64,000 nucleotides of DNA from Favolaschia claudopus. Taxonomy: Eukaryota > Basidiomycota > Agaricomycetes > Agaricales > Mycenaceae. Location of the stretch: positions 248,001-312,000 of the forward strand of contig JAWWNJ010000020.1 of assembly GCA_037176885.1 (NCBI GenBank), in the 5' to 3' direction. The notes under the pieces were generated by a model that was not told where the DNA came from, ran no database searches, and was given only the letters and a program-made list of their open reading frames with translations. Shown here piece after piece: positions 34,282-44,957 of the stretch; the stretch's first letter is position 1, and every line of letters begins with the position of its first letter. The position numbers were made by a program, and so were the translations under genes.

Positions 34282-34785
34282 TTAGTTAGATTCATCATCG
34301 ACACCCGGCATTGAATACAGTGGCGGCGCCATCTGATGCCACCCCCAAAAAATTGATGTGACCCCAATCGACTCCATTTGCATCAAATGTTCCAGAAATA
34401 GGTTGTTCTATTTTTAGGGGTGGCATCAGATGGCGCCGCCACTGTAGTCACGGGCCATTTTCTTAAAAATTAGGCTCATGACATCCAAGTTGAGTGCCGC
34501 AGCGTAATCAAACTCGTCATCAGACAAGTCCCGGAAGCTAGTTGGAAACATTTCATCAACATCAATGATAGCATTGGACGGAGAGAGACCTTCGAATGAT
34601 ATCAAAAACTATTTTAAGTGGATAGAAATGAATGAACCGTACGAATTTTGGTTGAACTCCCAGCCGGTAGCAATCGCTTTGGAGTAGAAGGGAGACGCGA
34701 GCCACTAGCCTGAGTCAACATCGCAATTTGCTTGCGAAGATCTTCATTTTCCTGTTCCTTAGCCTTGATTTTATCCCGCAGATTC
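34282..34785 (-). pseudogene. 3' end of a coiled-coil gene, broken by a MITE and by the Copia boundary
   Basis: Reading the minus strand from the Copia junction, the frame gives NLRDKIKAKEQENEDLRKQ and SGSRLPSTPKRLLPAG. A plausible 53-nt intron follows, then RLSPSNAIIDVDEMFP, FRDLSDDEFDYAAALN and MSLIFKKMARDY. The MITE at 34318-34444 then adds a premature stop. With the MITE removed, SMPGVDDESN and a TAA (34282-34284) follow. The heptad-like start suggests a coiled coil. It resembles in style the gene at 57707-58949 (NLKDAQLSNVELTKEK), so both may belong to one family. Function unknown. Confidence 0.55.
34318..34444. mobile_element. 127-bp MITE with TA target duplication (family B)
   Basis: Ends CAGTGGCGGCGCCATCTGAT on both strands; TIRs of about 28 bp; flanked by TA (34316-34317 and 34445-34446). 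The same end family is seen at 61601-61970 and, more distantly, at 59172-60404. It sits inside the last exon of the coiled-coil gene fragment. Confidence 0.9.
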
Positions 34786-35500
34786 CATCCTCCATGCGAT
34801 ACCGAGCCACAATCGAGTCAATATAGAAGCGATGAGACAAGGAGATGGTGCGGTTCGCACGATCACGCAGGATTTCGAGGCCAAGAATGGATTTTGACTC
34901 TCCCAAGTCCTTGATTTGGACATGCTCGGAAATCTGCTTCTTTAAAAGTTTGACCTCTGCAACAGAGGAGCAGAATAAACCGAGATCATCAACGTGGGCG
35001 CTGATGATGGAAATAGCCTTCTCCAGGCGACGAATAAAGACGCACGGATCAGCAATGCACACCCGGAAACCAATCTTGACCAAAATGGAACGTAACTTTT
35101 GGTACCAGAGAAGTGCGGCTTGCTTTGATCCGTAAATTCCCCTTTTCAGGAGACAGACATAGTCCTCCTTTCCACGAACACGATGGCCTTGAGGCTGTCG
35201 CATGTAGATAGGTGGCTCGTCTGGATCCATCTCGCTGTTGAGAAAGGCGGAGTCGACGTCCACAACGTGGAATTCCCAGTCCAGCTTTGCAGCTAGGGTT
35301 AGGAGGTAACGAAGCGACTCTGACTTCACAACAGGAGCAAAAGACATCGAAAAATCGATACCTGGGCGCTGGGGTGTACCCTGAGCACATAGTCGAGCTT
35401 TGTACCGAGTGATGGCACCAGTACTGTCGTGCTTCAAGGCATAGACCCAGAGCGAACCAAGCGGAGTGACACCGGGAGGTGGTGGGACAAGTTCCCATGT
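34786..35500 (-). repeat. 715-bp inverted duplication, right copy
   Basis: Reverse complement of 25352-26066, same length and apparently identical. This copy carries the 5' side of the Copia element, while the left copy carries the 3' side. Confidence 0.9.
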
Positions 35501-36236
35501 ACCCATCCTCGCAATGCTATCGAGCTCGACTTCCATCGCGCTCTCCCACTCGGAACGATCGGGCGATTCCATCGCTTCCTTGTAGTTGCGAGGAACTTCG
35601 CCGGGACCAATGATATGAGCGTACTCAAATTCGTCCCAGGATTCCGCGAAAGCAGAATCTTCCGGCGCACGGTCAGGGTCCTCTGGAGCTGGCGCTGCTG
35701 CTAAGCCTGAATTAAGGTTTGCGGCGGCGGCCTTGAGCTCAGCGGCTTCCCGGATACGGGTAGATGGGTCGCGCGGAGGTGGTAGAGGACGAGGTTGACG
35801 AGGTGCCCGGGGTTTAGGTTGTGACACGACATCTGCAGGTCCAGCCGGAGCAGGAGGGGATGGTGCACGAGGAGGTACCGGATTGGCAGTTGGAGGCGTA
35901 GAAGTGGAGGAAGGAGGGCTGTAATCATCATCATCAGCTTCGGTCGAAGACGATTTGAGAGAAGAATATTTGTATGAGTGTATCTCCCCCTCAGCCCGAA
36001 ATTCCCCACAATTTGAGTTGTCGTCGAATTTGATATGACGCGACGATCCGAAGGTACGCTTTGAGGGGCGATAAACCTTCCAAGCCTTGCGATCATCCGG
36101 GTACCCAACAAAAATAACCGATTCGCCGCGATGGTCGAACTTTTTGCGATTAGGATTGTCATTATAGAGGTAAGCCCTGCAACCGAAACGGTGAAAAGAC
36201 CTGTACTTCGGCTGTTTGCGGTTTGGGAAGCGGATG
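34786..36236 (-). pseudogene. Copia pol, integrase C-terminus through first half of RT
   Basis: Continues the polyprotein interrupted at 37464. It covers the integrase C-terminal part (FHRFGCRAYLYNDNPNRKKF, VGYPDDRKAWKVYRPSKRTF), a long proline-rich spacer with many PP pairs, then RT (WELVPPPPGVTPLGSLWV to SLSHRFYIDSIVARYRMED). It ends abruptly at 34786, where the coiled-coil gene fragment begins; RNase H is missing. The last 715 bp are the right copy of the inverted duplication. Confidence 0.9.
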
Positions 36237-36243
36237 GAGAAAG

Positions 36244-37456
36244 TGGGTACGGGCATTGCCCTTGCCAAAAGCGGCAGCTTTGGCCTTGTTTGCCCCCAAT
36301 CAAACTCCTTCTCCGCATGTTCCGTCGGTTTCTGCGTTCCACAACGATGTAGAAGCATGGACACAAGGGAGGAAAGTGTCCAGATAATGTCTTGTAGCAT
36401 GGATCTGTAAAAATATTTAGGAAATTCTTCATCTCTCGAGTGATATCGGGCAATTGAGGTGGGAATGGCATACCATCGGGATCTTGGTAGTAAAAGAAAA
36501 CATGGAAAACACCTCCAAGCGCTTCCACAGCACAAGAAACAAACTTCTTACCTTGGAATCTCGCTTCAGGCTCAAATTTGAACCAGAAGTCAACCAGTTT
36601 CGCTTCCTCGTCACGCATGTCACAATCGTCACAAGCCTCAACAACGGCGCATACAGCTCGCACTGCAGGCTGAACGGTGGCTCAGAATACCACGCTTTAT
36701 GTGGGAGGTTTGCTCGGTATAAGCGGGTGAATCATAATATTAACAGAGCCCTGTGTTTCGTTGCCAGAAATTATGACTTCCAGCTTGATTTTGCTGAAAT
36801 CAATGTCCTGTGAGCCCCGAAGGTCGAAAACAAGAAATCCGGCATATAACCTTTGGGAAGGCAGTAAATTCATACATGGTTCCACTTTGGCTTTAGTAAA
36901 TCTCTGATGATTTGAGAAAGTTATTAGAATATTACTTTGATAATTCCATTGATCGCCTACATACAACTGTTGCTGCCTCATTTACCTGGCAAGAATTCAC
37001 AAGATACATTAATTTCAAGTATTGAAAGCTTTCTGAATACTAAGTGGAGTAAGACAGGGATATTTGGGCCATAGAACTGCGGGTTTCTAGTCGTCTCCGT
37101 AGAAAAGCTTCTCGTCCTTCAAATCCGGCCCAATCCTTTGACCACCGCGGGCAATTTTGTTCAGAATCCATCATTCAACAAAAGTACTATGCCGGATTAT
37201 CCAAATTTTCCCTATGTGTTGTGAAGGTACTGGGTTTTCCGAAAAAAGGCGATCTCATACCAAATCACATCAAAATTCAAAAATCCGGCATAGTACTTTT
37301 GTTTTAATGCTTATTCCCTACAACATTTATCAATGGACCTAAGGGATAGGACGCCGTTGTAAGAGGCTGAAGCTTTTGCGAAGTTGGAACCGAGGTCCCC
37401 AGCCAACCAAACACAACCAAAGCTGCCGCTTTTGGCAAGGGCAATGCCCGTACCCA
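36244..37456. mobile_element. 1.2-kb TIR element inside Copia, 7-bp target duplication
   Basis: Perfect 40-bp terminal inverted repeats starting TGGGTACGGGCATTGCCCTT are flanked by GAGAAAG (36237-36243 and 37457-37463). Removing the element and one duplication restores the Copia integrase frame. Inside, a minus-strand frame at 36420-36663 (DFWFKFEPEARFQGKKFVSC, ALGGVFHVFFYYQDPDGMPF) looks protein-like and may be a captured host exon. No transposase is recognisable. The superfamily is unclear; a 7-8-bp duplication allows hAT-, Mutator- or P-like origins. A small inverted repeat (37178-37304) is nested within. Confidence 0.9.
37178..37304. mobile_element. Nested ~127-bp inverted-repeat element
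   Basis: ACAAAAGTACTATGCCGGAT at the left is repeated as reverse complement at the right (about 37281-37303). No clear target duplication. It lies inside the 36244-37456 element, so it was inserted later or travels with it. Confidence 0.65.
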
Positions 37457-37463
37457 GAGAAAG

Positions 37464-38727
37464 GGGTACGAAGGTCGAGAGCGCTGTGTGGGTTACGGTT
37501 TTTGACATAGACCATGTAATTGCTGGCCTCAGCCCACATGCTAAGCGGCAGGTCGGCGTCGATGAGGACGGTGCGAACACGGTCAAAAATAGACCTAAAC
37601 TGACGTTCGGCAACACCGTTCTGTTCAGGAGTACGTGGAGCGCTGGTTTTGAGCTGAATACCACGTGCCTTCAAGAACCGCTTCAGGTCTACGTTGATAA
37701 ATTCACCCCCATTATCGACGTGCCAGACCTTAAGCTTGCAACCTGTCTCACGCTCGACCATCTCCAACCACTCCTTGAATGCAGCTACTGCATCACTCTT
37801 GTGACGCAGGTAAAACATCCAAATCCAGTCATCGGTGAAAGCGAGGGCATATTTCGATCCGTTCAGCGTACGGACTGGAGCAGTCCAAAGATCTGAATGA
37901 ACGTGATCCAGAATATGTTCGGCATTTTCCTCTTCCGAATGAGGAAAAGAGCCACGAGTCATCTTGATGCAAGATTGACATACCGGCGGCTCAGCATTGA
38001 GTTCCGCCGTAGATAGTTTCACACCTGCAATGTGACCCTTCCAAACGAGAGCGCGCAGCGCAGGGTAGCCTAGATGCCCTAGACACTGATCCAGCTCCTC
38101 AAGCTTTGAGGTCGGAGGTCGAGACGAGGTGGAAAAAGAATTCTCCGTCGACGAGGAGGAATCGAGGTGATAGAGGCGATCGCTGCCGAGAGAGGCGGTC
38201 AGAATAACCTTCTCGGACGAAATGAGGTTGCGGATGAGCTTGCCACTGTCACCCTTCTCAAAGGTAACACAGCGTCCACCGCCAAAGACGGTGTAACAGT
38301 CCGCCTGATCAAGCCGCGACACTGATATAAGCGTCGGCTGAGAGTCAGGGACATAACAGGTATCTTTCAACCTGAGTCGGACATTACCACCCTTAGGATG
38401 GGACGCTAGTAGCTGTGCTTCACCGCGACCCTCGATTTTCCTCGAACCGTTGCCGAACCCGCTGATATTTCCGGATACGGCTTGGGCGTAAGACACGAAG
38501 TCGCGTCGAACGGAGTGAATGTGTGTCGATGTACCGGAATCGATGATGGTAGACGCACCCGCTGTACGTGCACTGTACGCGGAGTTGTTGGTCTGGGAGG
38601 ATGACGTCGGAGGTGTAGCCGGAATGCTCTCATCACGCAGGGAGTAAGAGGAGAAGTCGGCCACTGAGGCCATTAAGCATTTCTCGAAGCGTACATTATT
38701 GGATTTTTCGTCTCCCCCTCCATCCAT
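37464..38727 (-). pseudogene. Copia pol: protease, GAG-pre-integrase and integrase core
   Basis: The minus-strand frame contains the aspartic protease motif (IIDSGTSTHIHSVRRDF), a GAG-pre-integrase region (QCLGHLGYPALRALVW...CQSCIKMTRG) and the integrase core with D, D and E in DHVHSDLWTAPV, VWHVDNGGEFINVD and APRTPEQNGVAERQFRS. The frame is cut at 37457 by the 1.2-kb TIR element; the remainder resumes at 36236. The start shown is the first ATG of the open frame; in the intact element this part is fused to gag in the preceding frame. Confidence 0.9.
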
Positions 38728-39593
38728 ATTGTGGGCCTTCTCCTTGCCCTTACCCCTCTTCCCCTTCTTTTTATGTGCTGCTGCTTCGGGCCCTGACCGG
38801 CCTTACCGCCTCCCGGTTGCCAGCAGTCGTCCGCGATATGACCTTCATGCTTGCAGTTACGACAGAATTTCGTACCGCGAGCGATGGCAGCGTGCTCCAA
38901 CGCTGCGAGGGCAGACTCCTGCGACTGACCCTCGGTCTTCGGGGACTTTCTGCGGCGACGGGAATCGAGGACACCCTGGATCGTAGAGACCAGAGTAGTC
39001 GTGTTGTCAATCTTGGCGCTCTGGACAAGGGAATAGTAGGATTTGGGGTCGTCTGGATCGGAGGGAAGAGTGGAGAGGAAGATGGCGCTAACGACAGGAC
39101 CGGGGATACTGAATCCGGCCTTCGTAAGATGAGTCTGCGCTTTCTGGAAGTCCTTCACATGCTGATCGAGTGCGAGCGTGTCATCGTCAAGGAGGGGACG
39201 AGTGAGCTGACGGAACCAGAGCATAATACCCCCAGTCCCAGTCTGCCCAAACTCGGTCTCGAGAGCGGTCCAAGCTTGGTGGACAGTGTCATAGTCTGAG
39301 ACTTTGACGACGAGCTCGCTGTCGACAGAAGACAGCAAATATGAGAGTGCGGACCTGTCCTTCTTCTTCCAAATCCTGTGCTCCTCCGCAGACGCCTTGT
39401 CCCCCGGCTTAGATACCGTGGAAACAATATCCCAGATTTCGATTGTCTCGTACGCTGACTTCATCCGTTTGGACCACGGGAAGTACCCGGTTTCTTCCTT
39501 GAGGCGGTCCTCCCCGCGCGGAAAGAAAGTCCCAGCGCCGTGGGGTAAATCCCAGGAAGAAGCCGTCGAAGTTTTGGTGTCCGGATCGGGCAT
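38673..39593 (-). CDS. Copia gag with CCHC zinc knuckle
   Basis: Begins MPDPDTKTSTASSW at 39593 and contains a Copia-type gag region (WSKRMKSAYETIEIWDIV; FLSTLPSDPDDPKSYYSLV). It ends with a CCHC knuckle (CRNCKHEGHIADDC). The pol frame overlaps its 3' end in the -1 register: the coding sense switches frame near 38780-38800. I saw no good slippery heptamer there, so a one-base indel is at least as likely as programmed frameshifting. About 105 bp upstream of the start lies the insertion point of the 12.6-kb Gypsy element. Confidence 0.85.
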   Translation of the reverse strand: MPDPDTKTSTASSWDLPHGAGTFFPRGEDRLKEETGYFPWSKRMKSAYETIEIWDIVSTVSKPGDKASAEEHRIWKKKDRSALSYLLSSVDSELVVKVSDYDTVHQAWTALETEFGQTGTGGIMLWFRQLTRPLLDDDTLALDQHVKDFQKAQTHLTKAGFSIPGPVVSAIFLSTLPSDPDDPKSYYSLVQSAKIDNTTTLVSTIQGVLDSRRRRKSPKTEGQSQESALAALEHAAIARGTKFCRNCKHEGHIADDCWQPGGGKAGQGPKQQHIKRRGRGVRARRRPTIWMEGETKNPIMYASRNA

Positions 39594-39699
39594 GACGTGT
39601 CAGCGAGAAGTCGACAAGTTTGGTGTAAAATGTGGCGGGAAGCAGGGTAGATGTGGGGAATGAGATAATAAAGAGAGTCGTCGAGTTTTCGACAAGTAG

Positions 39700-39963
39700 T
39701 GTAACACTATCATATTTCTTTCTTACCTCGTGACCGCGTTTGACTTAGACTCATTCTCCACTTCCCGCTCCGTACATTACTTTGCGCTCATGTATGATCT
39801 CATTCCGCCTTGTCTTGATTATTAGATTACTTTAAATACTGTCTTGTACTTTATTTTACACTTTGGTGAATCTAGAACTTACAACAGTCACTTTGTTCGC
39901 CACCAGCTCTCAAGAAATACTTCGTGTGCCGAAACTATTGCTTAACGGTAATCTTTCGTCACA
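39700..39963 (+). repeat. 5' LTR of the Gypsy element
   Basis: 264 bp, TG...CA. A TTTAAATA sequence at about 39832 may serve as TATA element. The sequence just after (TATTTTTGACTC) did not match a tRNA 3' end I recognise, so the priming mechanism is not determined. Confidence 0.95.
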
Positions 39964-40139
39964 TATTTTTGACTCTTAACTAGTATCTTTGCTCTTCGTC
40001 GCCGCTTGCTCTGGTTACCTGTGGTCTGATCAACCGCCGCTACCGACTTCGACGACGACTCTCTCACCAAAGCTTTTCTCTTGTCTCATCTCCTGTCTCA
40101 ACTCTTGCTTCTTTTCTTGTACTCTCTCATCTACTCGCA

Positions 40140-42492
40140 ATGGCTCATTTTCTTCGCGGACGGGGCCGTTCCCCTTATGTTACTCGGGCTACTACTCGGA
40201 ACAATCGTGTTACTATCGAGGAACATGCGGAGGATAATGAGTCTTCCACTTCTCTTTCTTCTTCTTCTGGTTCCGAGCATCGCGCTCCCGAGCAATCCGC
40301 TCCTAAGTCGGCTTTGGGTTCGCCCAAGTCGCGCAGCGTTACACCCGAGCTGTTGTTCAGCCGGGTTGTTGCTGCTTCACCACCCATTCGGGCGGTTAGT
40401 GCCCCACCTACTCAGGTGGTGGAGGGAGCTTTTCCTTCGCTCAGGAAAGCTCCGGGCCGTTGCTTGTCCCGTTGCTTGACAGCAGCGTGGACTTTGGTAT
40501 TCTCGACTTGGATGCAAGCGAGAATCGCGAGACCTGGACGCAGGTTACTCGCCAGTCTTCCAAGTCTCACAAGGAAGACAAGAAGTCGGTTGGGGCCGAA
40601 CTTAATCGTTCTACCAAGGGGCACGCACCGGCAAAACCCGAGACACGGGGTTAGAGGGGGGTGGGGGTCTGAAGTACCTTATTTCACTTTTCCGACCCAG
40701 CCTCTGATTGGTCTAAAAACGCGTTTCCGAAGGTCAAAAAAAAAAGTAACAGAAAATATTTGATTACATAATATATTATGTATCCCACGACCAGACCCGA
40801 ACGGCAACTTTTGACCAGCTGGGAGGCAAAATTGTGTGGGATAACATGTTTGAGCACCAAAGCGTCCCCGAAGTGTGCTGGTACAATCCAAATCCCGGCA
40901 AAACTTGGACAAATTTTCTCAGTTTTTGATGGGAATTACCCGTTTTGGGGATTATGTAACACTTACGTATGGGGGGTGGGCCTCGACCGAGCCTTAAGTC
41001 AGTTTTCCGACCTCGTGTCCAAGATTTTAAGGATGGGTGCCCCTTGCGTTCTACCTCCGCTTCTACGTCGCCAATTGAACGTGCGGCTAAGGAAATGAGT
41101 TCCAAGGAGCTCAGGCAGATTGGCAAGCGCTACATGCGCATGGCCAAGGCTGCTGATAAGAGCCGTCGAGTTTCTCGTGTTTCCGACGAGGAACTCATTT
41201 CTCTCGCCTCTGATGATGAGGATAAAATTGCTAAAGTTAAATTGAACACATTTAACTCACCACGCTTCACAGGCGCTCAGGCGCAATCCACTCCCGCACC
41301 GGTTCGGAAGGTTGAAGTCCGCTCGGCTTCGCCTTCTGAAAGCGAAATCTCTCGAGGCGAAGGGCCTTCTCAGCCGAAGGGTAAAGGACCGGATCCTCGC
41401 AATTGGGGCGAAGTTGATTGGTCGGACTAGTTCTCTGAAGCTGAGTTTGAAGCTCAACGAGCTGCCTTCGCTAATTTTGAAGAGATTAATCGAATTAAAA
41501 AGGAGCCTATTTCTACTCCTTCTGATTTATTCCGGGATGTTCCCGTGAATAATGTACCATCGGATAGTTCTTCTACTACCGTTGTAATTAATAAACCTGA
41601 ATATAATTCTCCTCCAAATGAATCAGTGTCTGGCCAGACCATTATTTCGCTATCAGACGAGAAATTGAACCTTCAGAAACGCTTGAAGGCAATTAAACTT
41701 GAGGAGAAGCGTCAGAAAGACGTCGAAATAGCGGAAGCGAAACGCACCGCTAAGTTGCTTAAGAAGAAGCAGGCTAAACAGGTTAAGAACCGTTCTAAAG
41801 AAGCGGTTGAAGCGAGCATTGAGCGGGAAATTCGCACCAAAAGTTCTGGTAAAAGCGCACAGAAACGCTCGAATTCCCCTCCTGCTAGACCCCTTGTAGG
41901 CGGAACATTTATTGACAAAGTTATTCGCGAGGCTGCCGCTTGGAATTCTTCGCCACCTTCGTCAAGCTCGAGCTCGAGTTCATCCAGCTCGAGTTCCTCG
42001 AGTTCCAGCTCAGATTCCTCCGAGGAAGATTCCTCTGAATCGGATGATGAATCGAGCAGCTCGGATAGCTCCTCCAGCTCTGACGAGAGTGGTACCGACT
42101 CTGGAAAGTCTGTGAAACGGAGTCACCGTAAATCTCGTTCCCGTAAACACAAGGAAAAACGTAGCCATTCTCGCAAGTCGCGGAAATCCAGTAAATCGCG
42201 ACGCGCGAAAGGCTCTCGTAGGACGAGATCAAAATCTCGACGGGTTTCTAAAATGAACTTGAAGCCTATTCCACCTACCAAGTACAACGGATCGGTCGAT
42301 CCTTATGCTTATTTCCGGTTTGTTCGCGAAAGCACAAACTACGTTACCATGGGTAAAGTCCCTAAGGAAGACCAGATCTTCATAATCAGCTATTTCATGA
42401 CCGGAACAGCTGGAGACTTTTACCAACGTAAGGTTGTTAAATATGAGAAGTCCTGGACTCTTCCGAAGTTCTTCACTGAACTTTTGAATTAT
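40140..42492 (+). pseudogene. Gypsy gag, N-terminal part (frameshift, insertion, one stop)
   Basis: Starts with ATG at 40140 (MAHFLRGRGRSPYVTRATTR). Near 40455 the sense moves to another frame (LLVPLLDSSVDFGILDLDAS), indicating a one-base deletion or two-base insertion. An insertion of roughly 380 bp (about 40640-41020) follows. Gag then resumes (PIERAAKEMSSKELRQIGK). A TAG at 41428-41430 replaces the CAG of the 19-kb paralogue. A long serine/aspartate run and an arginine-serine-rich stretch (RSHRKSRSRKHKEKRSHS) come next, then a conserved capsid-like region (YFRFVRESTNYVTMGK, FFTELLNY). At 42493 a MITE interrupts it. The SR-rich region is suited to RNA binding. Confidence 0.85.
40640..41022 (+). 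mobile_element. Insertion in gag, same family as 4475-4825
   Basis: Non-coding block between two parts of gag. It aligns by eye with the reverse complement of 4475-4820 (CTTATTTCACTTTT, A-rich run, GATTACAT). Both ends are G-rich (AGGGGGGTGGGGGTC and ATGGGGGGTGGG). GACACGGGGTTAGA at the left and its approximate complement at the right might be the true termini. Boundaries are uncertain. Confidence 0.55.
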
Positions 42493-42494
42493 TA

Positions 42495-42703
42495 GAGGGT
42501 TTGCGATGAGCCATTGGAGCCATTGAATGGCTGACAATTTCCCGATTAGGAAACTTTGATGGCCCAAACATTGATGTCGAATTACAGAAGAGCCGCCTGG
42601 AATGAAGTTTGGATGCTGAGACCTGGGTTAGCCTTTGTCGATGCGCCGGAATCTCGACTTTTGTGTAGCCATTAGCCATCCAATGGCTGCATCGCAAACT
42701 CGC
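42495..42703 (+). mobile_element. 209-bp MITE, TA target duplication (family A)
   Basis: Flanked by TA (42493-42494 and 42704-42705). Starts GAGGGTTTGCGATGAGCCAT and ends with the complement of GCGAGTTTGCGATGCAGCC. Excision with one TA retained rejoins the gag frame (ELLNY to YCFPKDFRLKQ). Same length as the copy at 7345. Confidence 0.93.
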
Positions 42704-42705
42704 TA

Positions 42706-43635
42706 TTGTTTCCCTAAAGATTTTAGGTTGAAACAACGCACAAAATTGAACGGACTTTTCCAGGGTTCAAAACCAGTGACTGAGCATATAGCTGAATACG
42801 AACAGCTACACACAATGATCGGATTACCAGACGATCAGGAAAAAGTCACCCGTCTCTGGTTAACGTTGCGAAAGGACATCAAGAAGGAGATGTCCCGCCA
42901 AAAGCTTGATCCTGAGGTTTCAAGTTGGGACGACGTTGTTGTTGAAGCCGAGCACGCTGAAAAGCTGCTTGGTAATTATAGACCTGAGGATGATAAGCCG
43001 AAGGCGAGCACAAGCAAACCTTCTAACTTACCATCTAAGAACCCTAATCGTGGGCGTGGGGGTCGCTTTTTCAAGAAGCCAACAATTCAATCTTCCTCGG
43101 TGAAGTTGAACGCTGAAAAATCGAACTCAGATAAGCCGAGGGTTTCAACGAACAACCAGTCGAAGGGTAAACGAACCTTTGATGACCGGAAAATGTCGAC
43201 TAAGCGTCGTAATGAATTAATGGCTGCCGGCCTCTGCCTAAATTGCGCTGAACCGGGCCATATGGCTCGTAATTGTCCTAAATTAACGAGCATGAATTCA
43301 AGCCAGAAAGGCAAACCTCCAGGTTTTGGCGCACACGCAGCGCGAATGCGTACTGCAAACGAATCAGCACTCTCAGCAACTACTGAGGTGTTGGAAACGT
43401 TACCGGTGGGGTCTGCGACTTTCCGTGTGGAAGCTAAGGAGGGCGGGAACCAGGATTTGAAAATTTTGGAAACTGTCAGCTCTCACCCGGAAAAGCCGCG
43501 ACCTATTGGCGATTTAGCGGCTCAATTTGTTCGCATTGTACTGCAGGAAGCTCAGCCTTATCCTGGAGACGATGAGATTCAACAGGAATCTCGATTCCAA
43601 GTGTACGAAACATCGGCTACTGAATATGTTGTCAT
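42706..43635 (+). CDS. Gypsy gag C-terminal part with zinc knuckle
   Basis: Continues gag after the MITE: FPKDFRLKQRTKLNGLFQGS, then a basic stretch and a CCHC zinc knuckle (CLNCAEPGHMARNC, about 43237-43278) typical of nucleocapsid. The segment after the knuckle (AAQFVRIVLQEAQPYPGDDE, YETSATEYVV) is the first occurrence of a module repeated in the following ORF. The frame is interrupted at 43638 by another MITE. Confidence 0.85.
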
Positions 43636-43637
43636 TA

Positions 43638-44086
43638 GAGAGTTTGCGGTGAGCCGCCAGAAGCCACCTGGCGGCTCTAATGGCATGCGGATTGGAGCGG
43701 CTATGCTGTCTGGCGGCTCGTTTGGTGGCTGGTAAAACTGGTTCAAATTTGGTTTTGCAAGTCTATTCTTAGTACTTAGTCATCTATATCTTGAGCCATA
43801 CACACACGAAGAAAATCCGACCCGAAAATCTGACGCCATCGCACATTTGAGCCGAAGACTTCGGTTGACGCTGGAAATTGCTTCAATTCAAAACAATTAT
43901 GCACCTTTGGACAACGAACTCTTATTGGCTGAAGGTATAGTCAAATATACAAGGCACCCAACCTCGAAATCGTGCTAAGGACCGCGCGCGACGAGCCGCT
44001 GAACGAGCCGCCACATGACGTAGCCGCTCCAATCCGCATGCCGTTGGAGCCACCAGGTGGCTTCTGGCGGCTCACCGCAAACTCTC
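43638..44086 (+). mobile_element. 449-bp long-TIR MITE, TA target duplication (family A-related)
   Basis: Flanked by TA (43636-43637 and 44087-44088). TIRs of about 95 bp begin GAGAGTTTGCGGTGAGCCGC, close to family A's GAGGGTTTGCGATGAGCCAT. Excision restores the frame (TEYVV to IDNVTMEDVILPMEF). Confidence 0.93.
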
Positions 44087-44149
44087 TATTGACAATGTTA
44101 CGATGGAAGATGTAATCTTACCGATGGAATTTTTCACTGTGGTCGTAAA

Positions 44150-44955
44150 ACCCCGTGAATTTCACTTAGCCGTTGCATGAATTTCGCGATTCAACCAATT
44201 TTCAGGTGAATTCAGATTCACGTAGTTGGAAATTCAGGTACCTGATTCACGTACTTCCTGTATGCCATGCTGAGCTACGTGAATATCACCTTGTTATTGG
44301 GTGAATGAAAGTGCATGAATTGGGCTTGGGATACCTATATTCCAACTACGTGTTATTCACTTGAAAATTGGTTGAATCAAGTCACCTGGAATCGTTGAAA
44401 AATTGCAATTTCAGCCAAGGTGGGACTCTCTGAAATTCACTCTCAAACTGGGTGAAATTCGTGGGGTCAGAGTTGCTCCGAGCAAGGTACATGGTTCCGG
44501 TCATCAGTACTGGTTGCGCTCACCCTATACATATCAAGAAATTCAATCTATATAGTGTTCGGTAATTTGTATTGCAACTACTAGTAAAGTCATATATATT
44601 CTAGTAGTCAGTACAGATAGTAAAGCAATGTTATAGTATGTAGTACTAGTAGGATTACAGCGATGTCTGGTCAAAGCAAGATTGGCCCAATTGATTTTTC
44701 ACGGACTTTCAACCGAATTTTCACGTAGTTTATGAATGAATTCTCAGGTGAATTGAACCTAGTGAAACGGGATTCCACTCTATAATTCCGTGAAATTCAC
44801 TGTAAAACTACGTGTATGAACCCCATGAAACGTTCCATTCACTTAGTCCAACTAGGTGAATTGAACCCCGTGAAATTCACAAGCTCTGCATGAAATTCAT
44901 GGGCTTTTCTGGTGAACTTCAGGTGAAGATTGGGTGAATCAACTGCGTGAAATTC
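44150..44955 (+). mobile_element. ~0.8-kb insertion built of GTGAAATTCAC-like words
   Basis: Twenty or so copies of the near-palindrome (C)GTGAA(A/T)TTCAC are spread in both halves. The ends (GCATGAATTTCGCGATTCAACC at the left, and CATGAATTTCACGCAG read from the right) form an imperfect inverted repeat. Frames before and after agree if the inserted length is a multiple of three. Exact ends and target duplication were not resolved because the repeat words blur them. Confidence 0.65.
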
Positions 44956-44957
44956 AT

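Noticed and set aside
38673..38800. Programmed -1 frameshift between Copia gag and pol
   Set aside because: The pol frame is in the -1 register, but no convincing slippery heptamer was found in the overlap; a simple indel explains it.
40640..41022. TA-flanked MITE boundaries for the gag insertion
   Set aside because: TA dinucleotides exist near both ends, but the sequences inside them are not inverted repeats of each other, so the ends remain open.
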